Positions 1-7,238 of a stretch of DNA of 64,000 nt are shown here, one piece after another. The notes beneath the pieces were generated by a model. The model made no database searches and was not told the origin of the DNA. It worked only from the letters and a program-made list of their open reading frames with translations. The first letter of the stretch is position 1. Every line of letters begins with the position of its first letter. A program made the position numbers and the translations under genes. Source of the DNA: Lachnospiraceae bacterium (lineage in GTDB: Bacteria; Bacillota; Clostridia; Lachnospirales; Lachnospiraceae); the NCBI GenBank assembly GCA_017503735.1, contig JAFVSN010000004.1:1-64000 (forward strand), read 5' to 3'.

Positions 1-194
1 AAACAACTTTTGGATAAATATAAAGAAGCACTGTCAACATCCCCTTTGAAGATGGCGACGGTGCTTTTTTAGATTTCCGGGGCAAGGATGTAAAACCGGC
101 AAGGTCGGTTTTGTATCCGAGAAACGGAAATGATGGGGGAATCCAAAGGGGGCAACGCCCCTTTTTGGCACACGATTTTGCTTGCAAAGTCTAG
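1..194 (+). pseudogene. Partial, frameshifted ORF end of a mobile-element gene
   Basis: Two reading frames join into one sensible protein end. Frame 1 from the window edge reads KQLLDKYKEALSTS and stops at 70-72. Frame 3 reads on with PFEDGDGAFLDFRGKD and ends at the TAG at 192-194. The two overlap around position 40, so a small indel would make one C-terminal tail. The 5' part lies outside the window. Given the serine-recombinase and XRE remnants to the right, I infer the tail of an integrative-element gene, possibly a mobilisation protein, but I do not recognise the family. The reading may also be chance. Confidence 0.3.
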
Positions 195-200
195 TGTGTT

Positions 201-338
201 ATACCCTCTATCTGCGGGTCTGCGAAAAGTCGGGGACTGGGATTCTGGTCGCCGGTTTTGAAGCAGAGAAAAAGAGCTTTGTTTCTGTGCTCGTGTCAGT
301 CACAGAAGTAAAGCTCTGATTAGCAGGTAGAGGGATAT
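201..338. repeat. Nested inverted repeats (long stem-loop)
   Basis: An outer repeat pairs 201-215 with 323-338 (ATACCCTCTATCTGC against its near-complement). An inner repeat pairs 273-289 with 301-317 (15 of 17 positions complementary) around an 11-base loop. Together they can fold a branched hairpin of about 138 bases. No gene lies inside. It could be a structured transcript end, an origin-of-transfer-like structure of the decayed element, or a non-coding RNA. The sequence alone does not decide. Confidence 0.5.
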
Positions 339-353
339 CTGTATTATACAAAA

Positions 354-397
354 TCCGCCCAAATTCGAATGCATGAGCATTACAAATTAGGGCGGGA
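354..397. repeat. Short inverted repeat downstream of the toxin-like gene
   Basis: TCCGCCCAAATT at 354-365 pairs with AATTAGGGCGGGA at 385-397 across a loop of about 20 bases. It lies about 95 bases past the stop of the minus-strand secreted-protein gene, so it could act as a transcript end for that operon. It lacks a clear U-run. The rest of 398-490 is AT-rich with no gene that I can support. Confidence 0.35.
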
Positions 398-490
398 GAT
401 TGCTAGATACAGTCTCTTTACAAATACACTATGTTCAACCATTCTTAATCAGAAGCAAAAATTTGAATAATTGCGTCTCGGCACATCGCC

Positions 491-937
491 TTAAAGTCCA
501 AGTAATGCACCTCCCAGTATTATTTCATCGCCAGGAACAGGACTTAATATGGTTACACCCAGTAAAATAATACCCAATGCAAGTATCAACCAATTGGTTG
601 ATGCTTCATTATTTTCACTTTTATGAACTCTTACGCTTCCGTCTTCATATACGTGATCGTGAGAACCATCTTTTGGATATTCTCTTGTCCAACCTTGTCC
701 TCCATGCATTTTTCCGTCTGGTATCCATATTCTTCCTTTTTCATCTTTCCATCCGTAATCACCACTCGGCGCTTTAACTTTTTGTCCGTTTGTCTTTTTA
801 TCTTCTTTAAATCCAACGCTCGAGTCAGGCTTTTTATTAAAACCATTTTTTGCATATGCAGCAGTGGATGGAAGCATTGTCAATGACATCATAATTACCA
901 ATAATACAACACTTATCTTTTTAATAAATTTTTTCAC
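491..937 (-). CDS. Small secreted protein with toxin-37-like HGG motif (putative bacteriocin or toxin)
   Basis: Protein of 148 residues. A GTG start is chosen because AAGGAGG lies seven bases upstream. Residues 1-29 form a signal peptide (KKFIKK, hydrophobic core, likely cleavage after AYA). Residues about 60-105 carry GWKDEKGRIWIPDGKMHGGQ and then GWTREYPKDGSHDHVYEDGS, a W-R-W-P-HGG-W pattern like the polymorphic toxin type 37 domain. The last 35 residues are a hydrophobic, glycine-rich membrane segment (WLILALGIILLG to ILGGALLGL). It is last in an operon-like run after an ABC ATPase, an ABC permease and a small acidic protein. I infer a secreted, membrane-active or toxin-like peptide exported or resisted by its own transporter. 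The family match is from memory of the motif. A lantibiotic-type or adhesion role cannot be excluded. Confidence 0.6.
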   Translation of the reverse strand: MKKFIKKISVVLLVIMMSLTMLPSTAAYAKNGFNKKPDSSVGFKEDKKTNGQKVKAPSGDYGWKDEKGRIWIPDGKMHGGQGWTREYPKDGSHDHVYEDGSVRVHKSENNEASTNWLILALGIILLGVTILSPVPGDEIILGGALLGL

Positions 938-1000
938 CCAAAACCTCCTTGACTTATGCCACTATTTTTTGATAATATTTTAATTAGTGTTTTGAAGTTA

Positions 1001-1327
1001 CTAAAAAAAGTCTAAATTACCATAAATTTCTTCAAAACTCTTTTCTTTATTACGGTATTCTATGAGTTCTTGCTCATACTTTGTAATCATCTTTTCGTAA
1101 ATTTCTTTGCCATCAGCATATGTTTGTGTCACATATTCTTCTATGTTAGTGTATGGAAAACTAATTTTTTGTTCTTTTATCAAGTCAAGAAAAAATTCCA
1201 TCCCCCTGAATAATGTTACCACAGACTTTTCATCATCTTCGATTGCTTCCTCTAAGTAATCACAGAAAAAATCCGAAAAGAAAAATTTAAGTAATGTGTA
1301 AAATTTTGCATCTTCTAGCTGAATCAT
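1001..1327 (-). CDS. Small acidic protein, possible immunity partner
   Basis: Protein of 108 residues with a good ribosome site (GAGGAGG five to six bases before ATG). It is strongly acidic and aromatic, predicted helical, with no signal peptide and no membrane span. Examples are DFFCDYLEEAIEDDEKS near residue 20 and a Glu/Lys-rich end. I do not recognise a family. It sits between the ABC permease and the secreted toxin-like gene, 63 bases from the latter, all on the minus strand. Position, size and acidity fit an immunity protein, but that is inference from context only. Its AT-rich codon use matches the cassette and differs from the genes after 3.87 kb. Confidence 0.55.
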   Translation of the reverse strand: MIQLEDAKFYTLLKFFFSDFFCDYLEEAIEDDEKSVVTLFRGMEFFLDLIKEQKISFPYTNIEEYVTQTYADGKEIYEKMITKYEQELIEYRNKEKSFEEIYGNLDFF

Positions 1328-1391
1328 ATAAACCTCCTCATATAAAATGTAGTGTATTGTAGTACTGTACTCTCTATGATATTCATTTACC

Positions 1392-2093
1392 TTACTCTAC
1401 TAATTTATGCTTTAGCATATTTGTAAAATAAATGCAAATGAGATATCCTAAAATGATATAAACTATACTATTAATACCAATGATCAAACCGTCATGTAAA
1501 TTAAAATGGTTATCTGAAAAAAAATGATTTCCTAAATTATGAAATACATATGAAGCGGGTAAAAAAACAGTTGGCTTTTTAATTATGAAAAAAAGAATAA
1601 TACATTTAAAAAAATTAATTGCCATCAACATTTTTTTATTTATCACAACTATAAGCGTCAAACAATAGTTCATAAAGAACAGTGAAAACAATCCAATACA
1701 AACCCAAAAGGCTTCATAAAGTCGAATACTGTGATGTATAATTCCAATAAAATCTGTCAATTTAATAAACACAAAAAATAATATTGTATACTTTATACAA
1801 ACTATCAAGTATCTTAAAGAATAAGTTTTTGTTAACGAATTCGTACCCATAAAAAAATACTTCATTCTTCTTTTGCTTGAGTCTTGTAACATCTCTTGTG
1901 TCAGGCTTAATTGTGATGTTAAAAGAAGCCACGCAATACAGTAACTTACAACATATGTTTCTGTCATAATATCATCCAATAGAACATACATTATAATTAC
2001 AACAATAAAATTAAAAATCATTGGCACTATACTTTTTTTTAGATTTTTAAGATTTATATTCCAATATCTTTTTATTTCATTAATGAAATTCAT
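1392..2093 (-). CDS. ABC transporter membrane subunit of the toxin-like cassette
   Basis: Protein of 233 residues with about six hydrophobic spans (for example IVPMIFNFIVVIIMYVLL, YTILFFVFIKL, LIIGINSIVYIILGYLICIY) and basic loops, the usual layout of an ABC-2-like permease. There is no signal peptide. It follows the ATPase gene by 42 bases and precedes the small acidic and secreted-protein genes, so the ATPase and this protein likely form one exporter or self-protection pump. The start ATG has only a weak AAGG-type ribosome site, suggesting coupling to the upstream gene. It is very AT-rich, like the rest of the cassette. Whether it exports or detoxifies is unknown. Confidence 0.7.
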   Translation of the reverse strand: MNFINEIKRYWNINLKNLKKSIVPMIFNFIVVIIMYVLLDDIMTETYVVSYCIAWLLLTSQLSLTQEMLQDSSKRRMKYFFMGTNSLTKTYSLRYLIVCIKYTILFFVFIKLTDFIGIIHHSIRLYEAFWVCIGLFSLFFMNYCLTLIVVINKKMLMAINFFKCIILFFIIKKPTVFLPASYVFHNLGNHFFSDNHFNLHDGLIIGINSIVYIILGYLICIYFTNMLKHKLVE

Positions 2094-2135
2094 TTCTTAT
2101 AACCTTAGATCCCTTTCATGTATATTATTTATAAT

Positions 2136-2744
2136 CTACAAGTGAAAATAATGAATTTTATGCTTATCAATTTCACTTGCATTACTAAATGCTTTTACAT
2201 CATTCGTAGCTATTATAAGCACTTCATTATAACTTTTAATGTATTCAGATAAATATGATACCAATCCTATACATGATTTCTCATCCATATAATTAAACGG
2301 TTCATCTATAACCTTAATTGGCGCAGACGACAACAAGCATATGATTACACTCATTTTCTGTCTCATTCCTTCTGAAGCATTTTTAAGCAATACATTCTCG
2401 TAATCAAGAAGATCTAATCGTTCCATAAGTTTCGTATATCTCTCACGAAAATATTTTTTATTTTCTCTCCCTACATAATACATAATATTTTCTTTAATAC
2501 TCATCTCTGTTTCGCCTAATAAATCCCCAGAAAAGAAGAAAGATAGCATTTTTGCATTTAATTTTTTGTCATTTAACAGTACGGACCCTTTATTTTTTCT
2601 TAAATCACATATGTATTTGAGCAATGTAGACTTACCTGCACCATTGTCTCCGGTCACAATGTTTAATCCACTTTCAAAGCTTAAGTTTATTTCTCCTAAT
2701 AACTCATTCTTTATTGTTCCATGTATAGAAAGATGTTCCGTCAT
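2136..2744 (-). CDS. ABC transporter ATPase of the toxin-like cassette
   Basis: Protein of 202 residues, a compact ABC ATPase. Walker A is TGDNGAGKST near residue 31, the signature is a variant (ASEGMRQKM instead of LSGGQ), and Walker B is IKVIDEPFNYMDE. At about 200 residues it is shorter than usual, as in small bacteriocin-immunity transporters. It is the first gene of the four-gene minus-strand run and is preceded by a good promoter candidate at 2834-2862. It energises the neighbouring six-span permease. The altered signature is seen in some self-immunity transporters, but I cannot assign a subfamily. Confidence 0.8.
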   Translation of the reverse strand: MTEHLSIHGTIKNELLGEINLSFESGLNIVTGDNGAGKSTLLKYICDLRKNKGSVLLNDKKLNAKMLSFFFSGDLLGETEMSIKENIMYYVGRENKKYFRERYTKLMERLDLLDYENVLLKNASEGMRQKMSVIICLLSSAPIKVIDEPFNYMDEKSCIGLVSYLSEYIKSYNEVLIIATNDVKAFSNASEIDKHKIHYFHL

Positions 2745-2833
2745 TAGAATCTATTTCCTCGTTTCTTCTCAAATTTCTTTTTATATCAAGAAAAGTTTAC
2801 TTGATTTTAAAAAATATCAATACAACAACTTAT

Positions 2834-2862
2834 ATTTTACCAGTACTACTCCACGCTGTAAA
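2834..2862 (-). promoter_or_regulatory. Promoter of the toxin-like cassette
   Basis: Read on the minus strand, TTTACA (2857-2862) and TAAAAT (2834-2839) are separated by 17 bases, a good sigma-A-type promoter about 90 bases before the ABC ATPase start. Confidence 0.5.
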
Positions 2863-2921
2863 CAGAAATCTTCTTAAGAATTTATGAATATGGTAACGCT
2901 GGTGAAATGTTCTCTCGTGCA

Positions 2922-3724
2922 TTATTTCTTCCTACCCCTCTGTGATACTGCACTCTTCATCAACTCCGTCTTCTGCATAATCCGTATCAGTGCCTGTTTT
3001 TCATCCTCTGTTAGTTTGTTATAGCGGAGCTTGGTCTGCTTACAGAACACCATCAGAAGTTGTTCTGCCCGGCTTCCTTCAAAGGCTGCCACTGCCTCCA
3101 AATCCTGTCGCAGTTCTTCTGCAACAGAGGTCTTCGGTGCTCCGTCACTTCTTCCGACATGGGCGTTTCTGACATCTTCCAGAATATCGTCCATATCCTT
3201 ATGTACCCGGCTACGGAAATAGTCGCCCTCCTCCACATGGGCTGACTGCAACAGATACATGGTTTTGTCCTGTTCCTCCGGCTGATACTTTTCCATGATT
3301 TCTGCCCTTGCCACATCCACCCATGCATTCAGGTTCTGTATCTGCATGGATGCAATACCTTCCGCATATATCTGGATATCGGCAAGAAGCTTTGTAAAAT
3401 CCGGGTGGGTTGCCAGTTCACAGAGCAGTGCCGTATCCACCCGTTTACTCTTTAATAGCTCTATCATTTCGTCACTCAGATGCAGGTCAGAAAGCTCTGC
3501 ATTCGGGTGGCGTTTTGTTTCTGTCCGGGCAAGCAGATAATCGCAGTCACACCGTAAAAGTCAGCCAGTCGGTTAATGGCATGATGGCTGATATCCTTGT
3601 AATCCTCCGATTCATAGCTCCCGAGGGAAGATTATGACAGCCCGGTTTCACCGGCAAGCTGTTCCAAGGTCAGTCCCCGTTCTACCCGCAAATCTTTTAA
3701 TCGTTCCTGTATGGTTAATGCCAC
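2922..3724 (-). pseudogene. Broken XRE-family helix-turn-helix regulator
   Basis: From a GTG at 3722-3724 with a GAGGAG ribosome site, the minus strand reads a typical XRE start (ALTIQERLKDLRVERGLTLE then QLAGETGLS). It then hits an in-frame TAA at 3632-3634 where a Gln codon would continue QSSLGSYE. After the stop, the domain continues (DYKDISHHAINRLADFYGVT). A one-base loss near 3541-3547 then shifts the frame before DYLLARTETKRHP. The remaining 181-residue tail from 3467 is open, helical and ends in basic residues (RGRKK). Two independent lesions mean the DNA-binding regulator is dead, although the tail could still be translated from ATG 3467. It resembles regulators of integrative elements and sits beside a recombinase scrap. 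Confidence 0.8.
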
Positions 3725-3747
3725 AGTATCATCTCCTCATAATCATT

Positions 3748-3873
3748 TGCTACATTGCCATCAATGACAACGTGGATACCCTTAACGGCGACAATGAGCT
3801 TGCCCCGTTTTTAAACATCCTGAACGAGATGCACGCCAGACAGACCAGCAAGAAGGTCAAGGCAATCCTTTAA
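3748..3873 (+). pseudogene. Fragment of a large serine recombinase
   Basis: The plus strand encodes CYIAINDNVDTLNGDNELAP followed by FLNILNEMHARQTSKKVKAI and a stop. This closely resembles the catalytic-domain stretch of TndX/TnpX-type serine recombinases (AIND-VD, ARDTSKKIKA). Only about 40 residues remain. The catalytic serine region before it and the large C-terminal domain are both missing. It runs up to and overlaps the stop codon of the converging HAD hydrolase gene at 3870, so it marks the right edge of the degraded mobile element. Confidence 0.7.
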
Positions 3874-4619
3874 AGCAGATGCCCCGCAATCCACTTCGCC
3901 ACACCATCCGCGTCATTGCTTTCTACGATTACATCCGCTACGGCCTTGACTTCAGGAATGGAATTGTCTACCGCTACGCCCAAACCGCAGAATTGCATAG
4001 ATTCCGCATCATCAAAATCATCCCCGAAGTATACTGCTTCTTCCGGCATAATTCCAACGGCGTCTAACATCACCCGGACGCCGTTTTTCTTTTTCGCATC
4101 CTTACTCATTATCTGCACCAGATACCCGTTTGCCACGGTACAGTGTAACCCCTCGGCCAGATTTTCCTTCACAAACTCTGCCGCACCTTCGCCGCTAACC
4201 AGAATCTTGTACGCCGTCTCGCCTTCCGGTAGCTTCGGAAACGCTGTATGTAACGTATACTCAAACTCCGGAATGTGGTCTCTCGCATAAAGTATCTCCC
4301 CGGTTTCCACGGAAAACAAAAATTCTTTGTGCTCACATACCTTCGCAAGCATTTCCTCCGCAAGCTTATTCGGGATTCCGTAGGTCATCACCTGATCCCC
4401 AACCATCACTTTTGCGCCGTTCATCACCGTCACCCCATCAAAACCGATGGTCGCATCATACTCTGCAATACTCCGCTCCGGTCTGGCGGTTGCCGCCATG
4501 ACTTTAATTCCTTCTTCTTTACATTTCTTTAGAACAGATACCGTGTATTCGGACAAAGACTTGTCCGTGCGAAGTAAAGTTCTGTCTAAGTCGGTAATAA
4601 TTGCTTTTACTTTACTCAT
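3870..4619 (-). CDS. HAD-superfamily (Cof-type) sugar/nucleotide phosphatase
   Basis: Protein of 249 residues. Motif I is IITDLDRTLLRT (Asp nucleophile, with Arg where DGT is usual). Motif II threonine lies in VMAATAR. The motif IV aspartates are in YFGDDFDDAES, with a Lys (KKKNGVRVM) just before. This order is that of Cof/YidA-type HAD phosphatases, which dephosphorylate sugar phosphates or cofactors such as FMN. GGAGGG precedes the ATG. It lies 30 bases after the aminoglycoside-phosphotransferase-like gene and may share its transcript. Its stop codon overlaps a recombinase remnant, so the mobile element inserted next to its 3' end without changing the recognisable motifs. The exact substrate is unknown. 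Confidence 0.85.
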   Translation of the reverse strand: MSKVKAIITDLDRTLLRTDKSLSEYTVSVLKKCKEEGIKVMAATARPERSIAEYDATIGFDGVTVMNGAKVMVGDQVMTYGIPNKLAEEMLAKVCEHKEFLFSVETGEILYARDHIPEFEYTLHTAFPKLPEGETAYKILVSGEGAAEFVKENLAEGLHCTVANGYLVQIMSKDAKKKNGVRVMLDAVGIMPEEAVYFGDDFDDAESMQFCGLGVAVDNSIPEVKAVADVIVESNDADGVAKWIAGHLL

Positions 4620-4649
4620 TCTTAGCCCTCCGTGAAAGCATATATATGC

Positions 4650-5732
4650 TTATTCTAACATTGCACCCCGAAAATCAATATCTTCCCTTGTGAACTCATC
4701 TTCAAGAAAATCAAAAATCAAATTCATCTTTTCCTCATCGTCAACATGTTTTTCCACCGCCTCATTTACATCGTAGTAAATAAGAATGTAACGATACAAC
4801 AATGTCGTCGCCTCTATCTCTTCTTCCGTGAAATCATAATGTTTTCGAAACACCCGTAATGCAACCATAAAACCTGTAAGCCATGCATCCCGCTCCTTCC
4901 GGTTCATACCGGACACCGTATTCTCGTCTTTCTCCGGCCACTGAACTCCTCTCGAACCATACCATCCCGCTTCAAAAGCCATATTTATCATCGTATCTTT
5001 GCCGGATAAGTTGTAATCCAAAATCCCCCGAAAATGTCCCTCTTCATCCAACAGCACATTATCATCCCAGGTGTCTGCCTGAAATACGGAGGTCGGAAGA
5101 GTAAAATATACCTGTTCCAGTTTCTTTTTGTTCTCTTGGAACAATTCCAACACCCGTTCCATACGTCCGATAAATTTCGGTGCCTTTTCCCGTATCAAAG
5201 ATTCAAACGTTTCCACACACTCGGTCACTTCATCCGTCTTTTCTCCCTGCACCGGAATCAATCGTACATAGAGAGAACCTCCCCAGGTATTGGTAAAGTG
5301 CTTTTGTCCTACCTTTGCCACAAACTCCCACAGTTCTTCTTCATATACAAAGCGTTTCCCGTCCGGGGTTCTCGGCTTGTCTTTCACATTCTTCGGCAGG
5401 TTATATTTTGCAAATTCCTCTTCCCATACCACAAAGGATTTCCCTTGCACTTCCAGTACCTCTGCAAAGTTTCCGTTCCGGCTTTTCCGAAGCATCGGAC
5501 AGTAATAACCCATTTCTCTGTAGTTTTCTATCATCTCTACCCAACCGGTCACCCGTTCCGGCGTGGTAAAGCGATTGGCCGCCGCCTTTATCACAAACTT
5601 TCCTTCCGGATACTCCACATAAACAATGGTACGGGAATCCGTATCCTCCGTCCAAGTATCCTCCGCCTTACAGGAAACCGGTTCCCCTGTATGGAAAAGT
5701 GCAATTATTTTATTTATCTCTTGTTGTTCCAT
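4650..5732 (-). CDS. Aminoglycoside-phosphotransferase-fold protein (APH family)
   Basis: Protein of 360 residues of the choline/aminoglycoside kinase fold. The ATP-side lysine is in KFVIKAAANRF (about residue 48). The catalytic loop is FQADTWDDNVLLDEE, with Asp and Asn in the places of HGDxxxxN, and the metal-binding Asp follows in GILDYNLSG. The usual loop His is replaced by Gln. Such proteins in Clostridia phosphorylate small molecules rather than confer drug resistance, but the substrate cannot be read from the sequence. The gene precedes the HAD phosphatase by 30 bases, which may pair a kinase with a phosphatase in one transcript. Confidence 0.75.
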   Translation of the reverse strand: MEQQEINKIIALFHTGEPVSCKAEDTWTEDTDSRTIVYVEYPEGKFVIKAAANRFTTPERVTGWVEMIENYREMGYYCPMLRKSRNGNFAEVLEVQGKSFVVWEEEFAKYNLPKNVKDKPRTPDGKRFVYEEELWEFVAKVGQKHFTNTWGGSLYVRLIPVQGEKTDEVTECVETFESLIREKAPKFIGRMERVLELFQENKKKLEQVYFTLPTSVFQADTWDDNVLLDEEGHFRGILDYNLSGKDTMINMAFEAGWYGSRGVQWPEKDENTVSGMNRKERDAWLTGFMVALRVFRKHYDFTEEEIEATTLLYRYILIYYDVNEAVEKHVDDEEKMNLIFDFLEDEFTREDIDFRGAMLE

Positions 5733-5889
5733 AACTATCCCCTCTGTAAATTAAAAACATTCTGTCAATGCCACTCCCGCCTGCTCCACTTGATTTTCCT
5801 CTGAAACATGCAGTTCAACAACTTTCTCTCCAAAAATTCTAGCATACCGTCTCCCGGAAGTCAAACCGCGCAAATTCCTATGGCTATAT

Positions 5890-6681
5890 TTACGCTTTCT
5901 CCGCTGCAAAGCTACGGCTGAATCGCTTCCCCAATCGCCGTTTTCCGGCTCTCGCCTCCGTATATTCCGCAATCATCTCCACTGCCATATCCACACACCG
6001 CCAATAGATTTTCTTTAACTCCCGGCAACTTTCCACACACCGCACGCTCGGTCGTTTTTTTATGACCATTCCGTATAACAGTCGGTAAGTTCCGGTGGTG
6101 GCAAATAAAAGTTGCAGCGTCACCCGTTTCATTGTCCCTTTTGCAGAAAGAAAATGATGACATCGAAGCATATCCCGAAGGGTTCCCTTAATTTGTCGCA
6201 CCGACAGCCAAGGAAAGAACCGGCGAATCACTTCCGCATTTTCCGTCGTGGATGCCACATGCCCCGCCAACGGATATTCAAAAGGATTCAGCCCGTCTGT
6301 TACCATCAAACTCCGGTCAAGTTCCGCCTCAATCTCCAAATGCTTCACTCTGCTCTTCTTTTCATACTCTGCAATAAAATCGTGACATTGTCCGTCCAGT
6401 ACAAAATGACAAATAAAGCCCAACATATAAGAAAGTGCCTTTTCATCTCCGGTCAAAGATAGACTTCGTCGAAAGAACCCGTAAGCATTCCTCTTGTGCA
6501 TCCGAAATCCGGTCAGACTCACCGGATTTGCCACCGCCCCATGATAATAGAACAAAATATCCGGTCCGTAGAGCCCGATATCAAACAAATCCTCATGTAA
6601 ATCCACAAGTTTTCTAAGTCTTTTCGGCAGACGCTGTTTCACATCCTGTCCAAACCGAAAATGCGTATAAGTTGCCGGCAT
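5890..6681 (-). CDS. Zinc-dependent phospholipase C-like protein
   Basis: Protein of 263 residues. The start PATYTHFRFGQDV and the later DLHEDLFDIGLYGPDILFYY, FRMHKRNAYGFF and FICHFVLDGQCHDFI stretches match the zinc-dependent phospholipase C/S1-P1 nuclease-like family (PF00882), including the His and Asp residues that would bind metal. There is no signal peptide, unlike the secreted clostridial toxins, so it is probably cytoplasmic or membrane-associated and need not act on host lipids. The C-terminal 60 residues are basic. It is followed by 157 bases with no supported gene, then the APH-like gene on the same strand. The start ATG has only a weak ribosome site. Confidence 0.75.
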   Translation of the reverse strand: MPATYTHFRFGQDVKQRLPKRLRKLVDLHEDLFDIGLYGPDILFYYHGAVANPVSLTGFRMHKRNAYGFFRRSLSLTGDEKALSYMLGFICHFVLDGQCHDFIAEYEKKSRVKHLEIEAELDRSLMVTDGLNPFEYPLAGHVASTTENAEVIRRFFPWLSVRQIKGTLRDMLRCHHFLSAKGTMKRVTLQLLFATTGTYRLLYGMVIKKRPSVRCVESCRELKKIYWRCVDMAVEMIAEYTEARAGKRRLGKRFSRSFAAEKA

Positions 6682-6793
6682 ACCAAACCCTCCGTTTCTG
6701 TTAATTAAAATTTACATTTAGTATGCGTCACCATTCCCGGATAAACTCATGATTCCTATGGCAAAATAAAACAACTTTTTTGCAAAACTCCCC

Positions 6794-6848
6794 TTGACAA
6801 ATCATTCTACATGTCGTAGAATATAGTCAATTCTACAAAATGTAGAAT
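6794..6848 (+). promoter_or_regulatory. Promoter with two BlaI-type operators
   Basis: TTGACA (6794-6799) and TAGAAT (6817-6822) are 17 bases apart. Two 19-base dyads share the arms ATTCTACA/TGTAGAAT. Operator 1 (6804-6822) covers the spacer and -10 box, and operator 2 (6830-6848) lies just downstream, with centres 26 bases apart. This is the arrangement of BlaI/MecI autoregulated promoters, whose box has a TACA/TGTA core. The downstream blaI-like gene starts at 6873. Confidence 0.85.
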
Positions 6849-6872
6849 GCAATTCGGAAAGGAGGTATTTTT

Positions 6873-7238
6873 ATGGCAGATTTACAGATGGGACCGATTG
6901 AATCCCGTTACGCAGATATTATCTGGGAGAACGAACCGATTACCACAGCGGAGCTTGTAACCCGCAGCGAGGAGGCTTTTTCCTGGAAAAAAACGACCAC
7001 ATACACCGTATTAAAGCGCCTTTGCGAAAAAGGTATTTTTCAAACCGTAAAAGGCACCGTGACTTCGTTGATGTCCCGACAGGAGTTTTACTCCGTACAA
7101 AGTGAAAATTTCGTAAATGATACGTTCGACGGTTCTCTTCCGGCTTTTTTTGCTGCTTTTACGGCACGAAAGTCACTGACACCGGAAGAAATTGCGAAAC
7201 TAAAGCAAATGATTGATTCTTATGGGGAGGGGAAATAA
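6873..7238 (+). CDS. BlaI/MecI/CopY-family transcriptional repressor
   Basis: Protein of 121 residues with the winged-helix layout of BlaI (GPIESRYADIIWENEPITTA, then WKKTTTYTVLKRLCEKGIF). The family binds as a dimer to TACA-TGTA dyads and is cleaved when the partner sensor protease is activated. GGAAAGGAGG lies six bases before the ATG. Two perfect dyads sit in its own promoter, so it represses itself and the sensor gene, whose ATG overlaps the repressor stop by one base. No beta-lactamase gene follows, so the regulated output here appears to be the pair itself and perhaps unlinked genes. Confidence 0.9.
   Translation: MADLQMGPIESRYADIIWENEPITTAELVTRSEEAFSWKKTTTYTVLKRLCEKGIFQTVKGTVTSLMSRQEFYSVQSENFVNDTFDGSLPAFFAAFTARKSLTPEEIAKLKQMIDSYGEGK

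Noticed and set aside
201-338. Possible retron non-coding RNA (nested repeats)
   Set aside because: No reverse transcriptase gene lies in the visible sequence; kept only as an inverted-repeat structure.
4650-5732. Antibiotic resistance by the APH-like protein
   Set aside because: The fold is shared by many metabolic kinases, the loop His is Gln, and no resistance context is present.
5034-5804. A 256-residue open frame on the plus strand opposite the APH-like gene
   Set aside because: It is wholly antisense to a gene with clear kinase motifs, has no ribosome site and no recognisable domain.
5751-5972. A 73-residue minus-strand frame between the APH-like and PLC-like genes
   Set aside because: It overlaps the PLC-like gene end, is arginine-rich in the way of frame shadows and has no good start.
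5890-6681. A secreted clostridial phospholipase toxin
   Set aside because: The PLC-like protein has no signal peptide and no membrane-binding second domain, so a toxin role is not supported.
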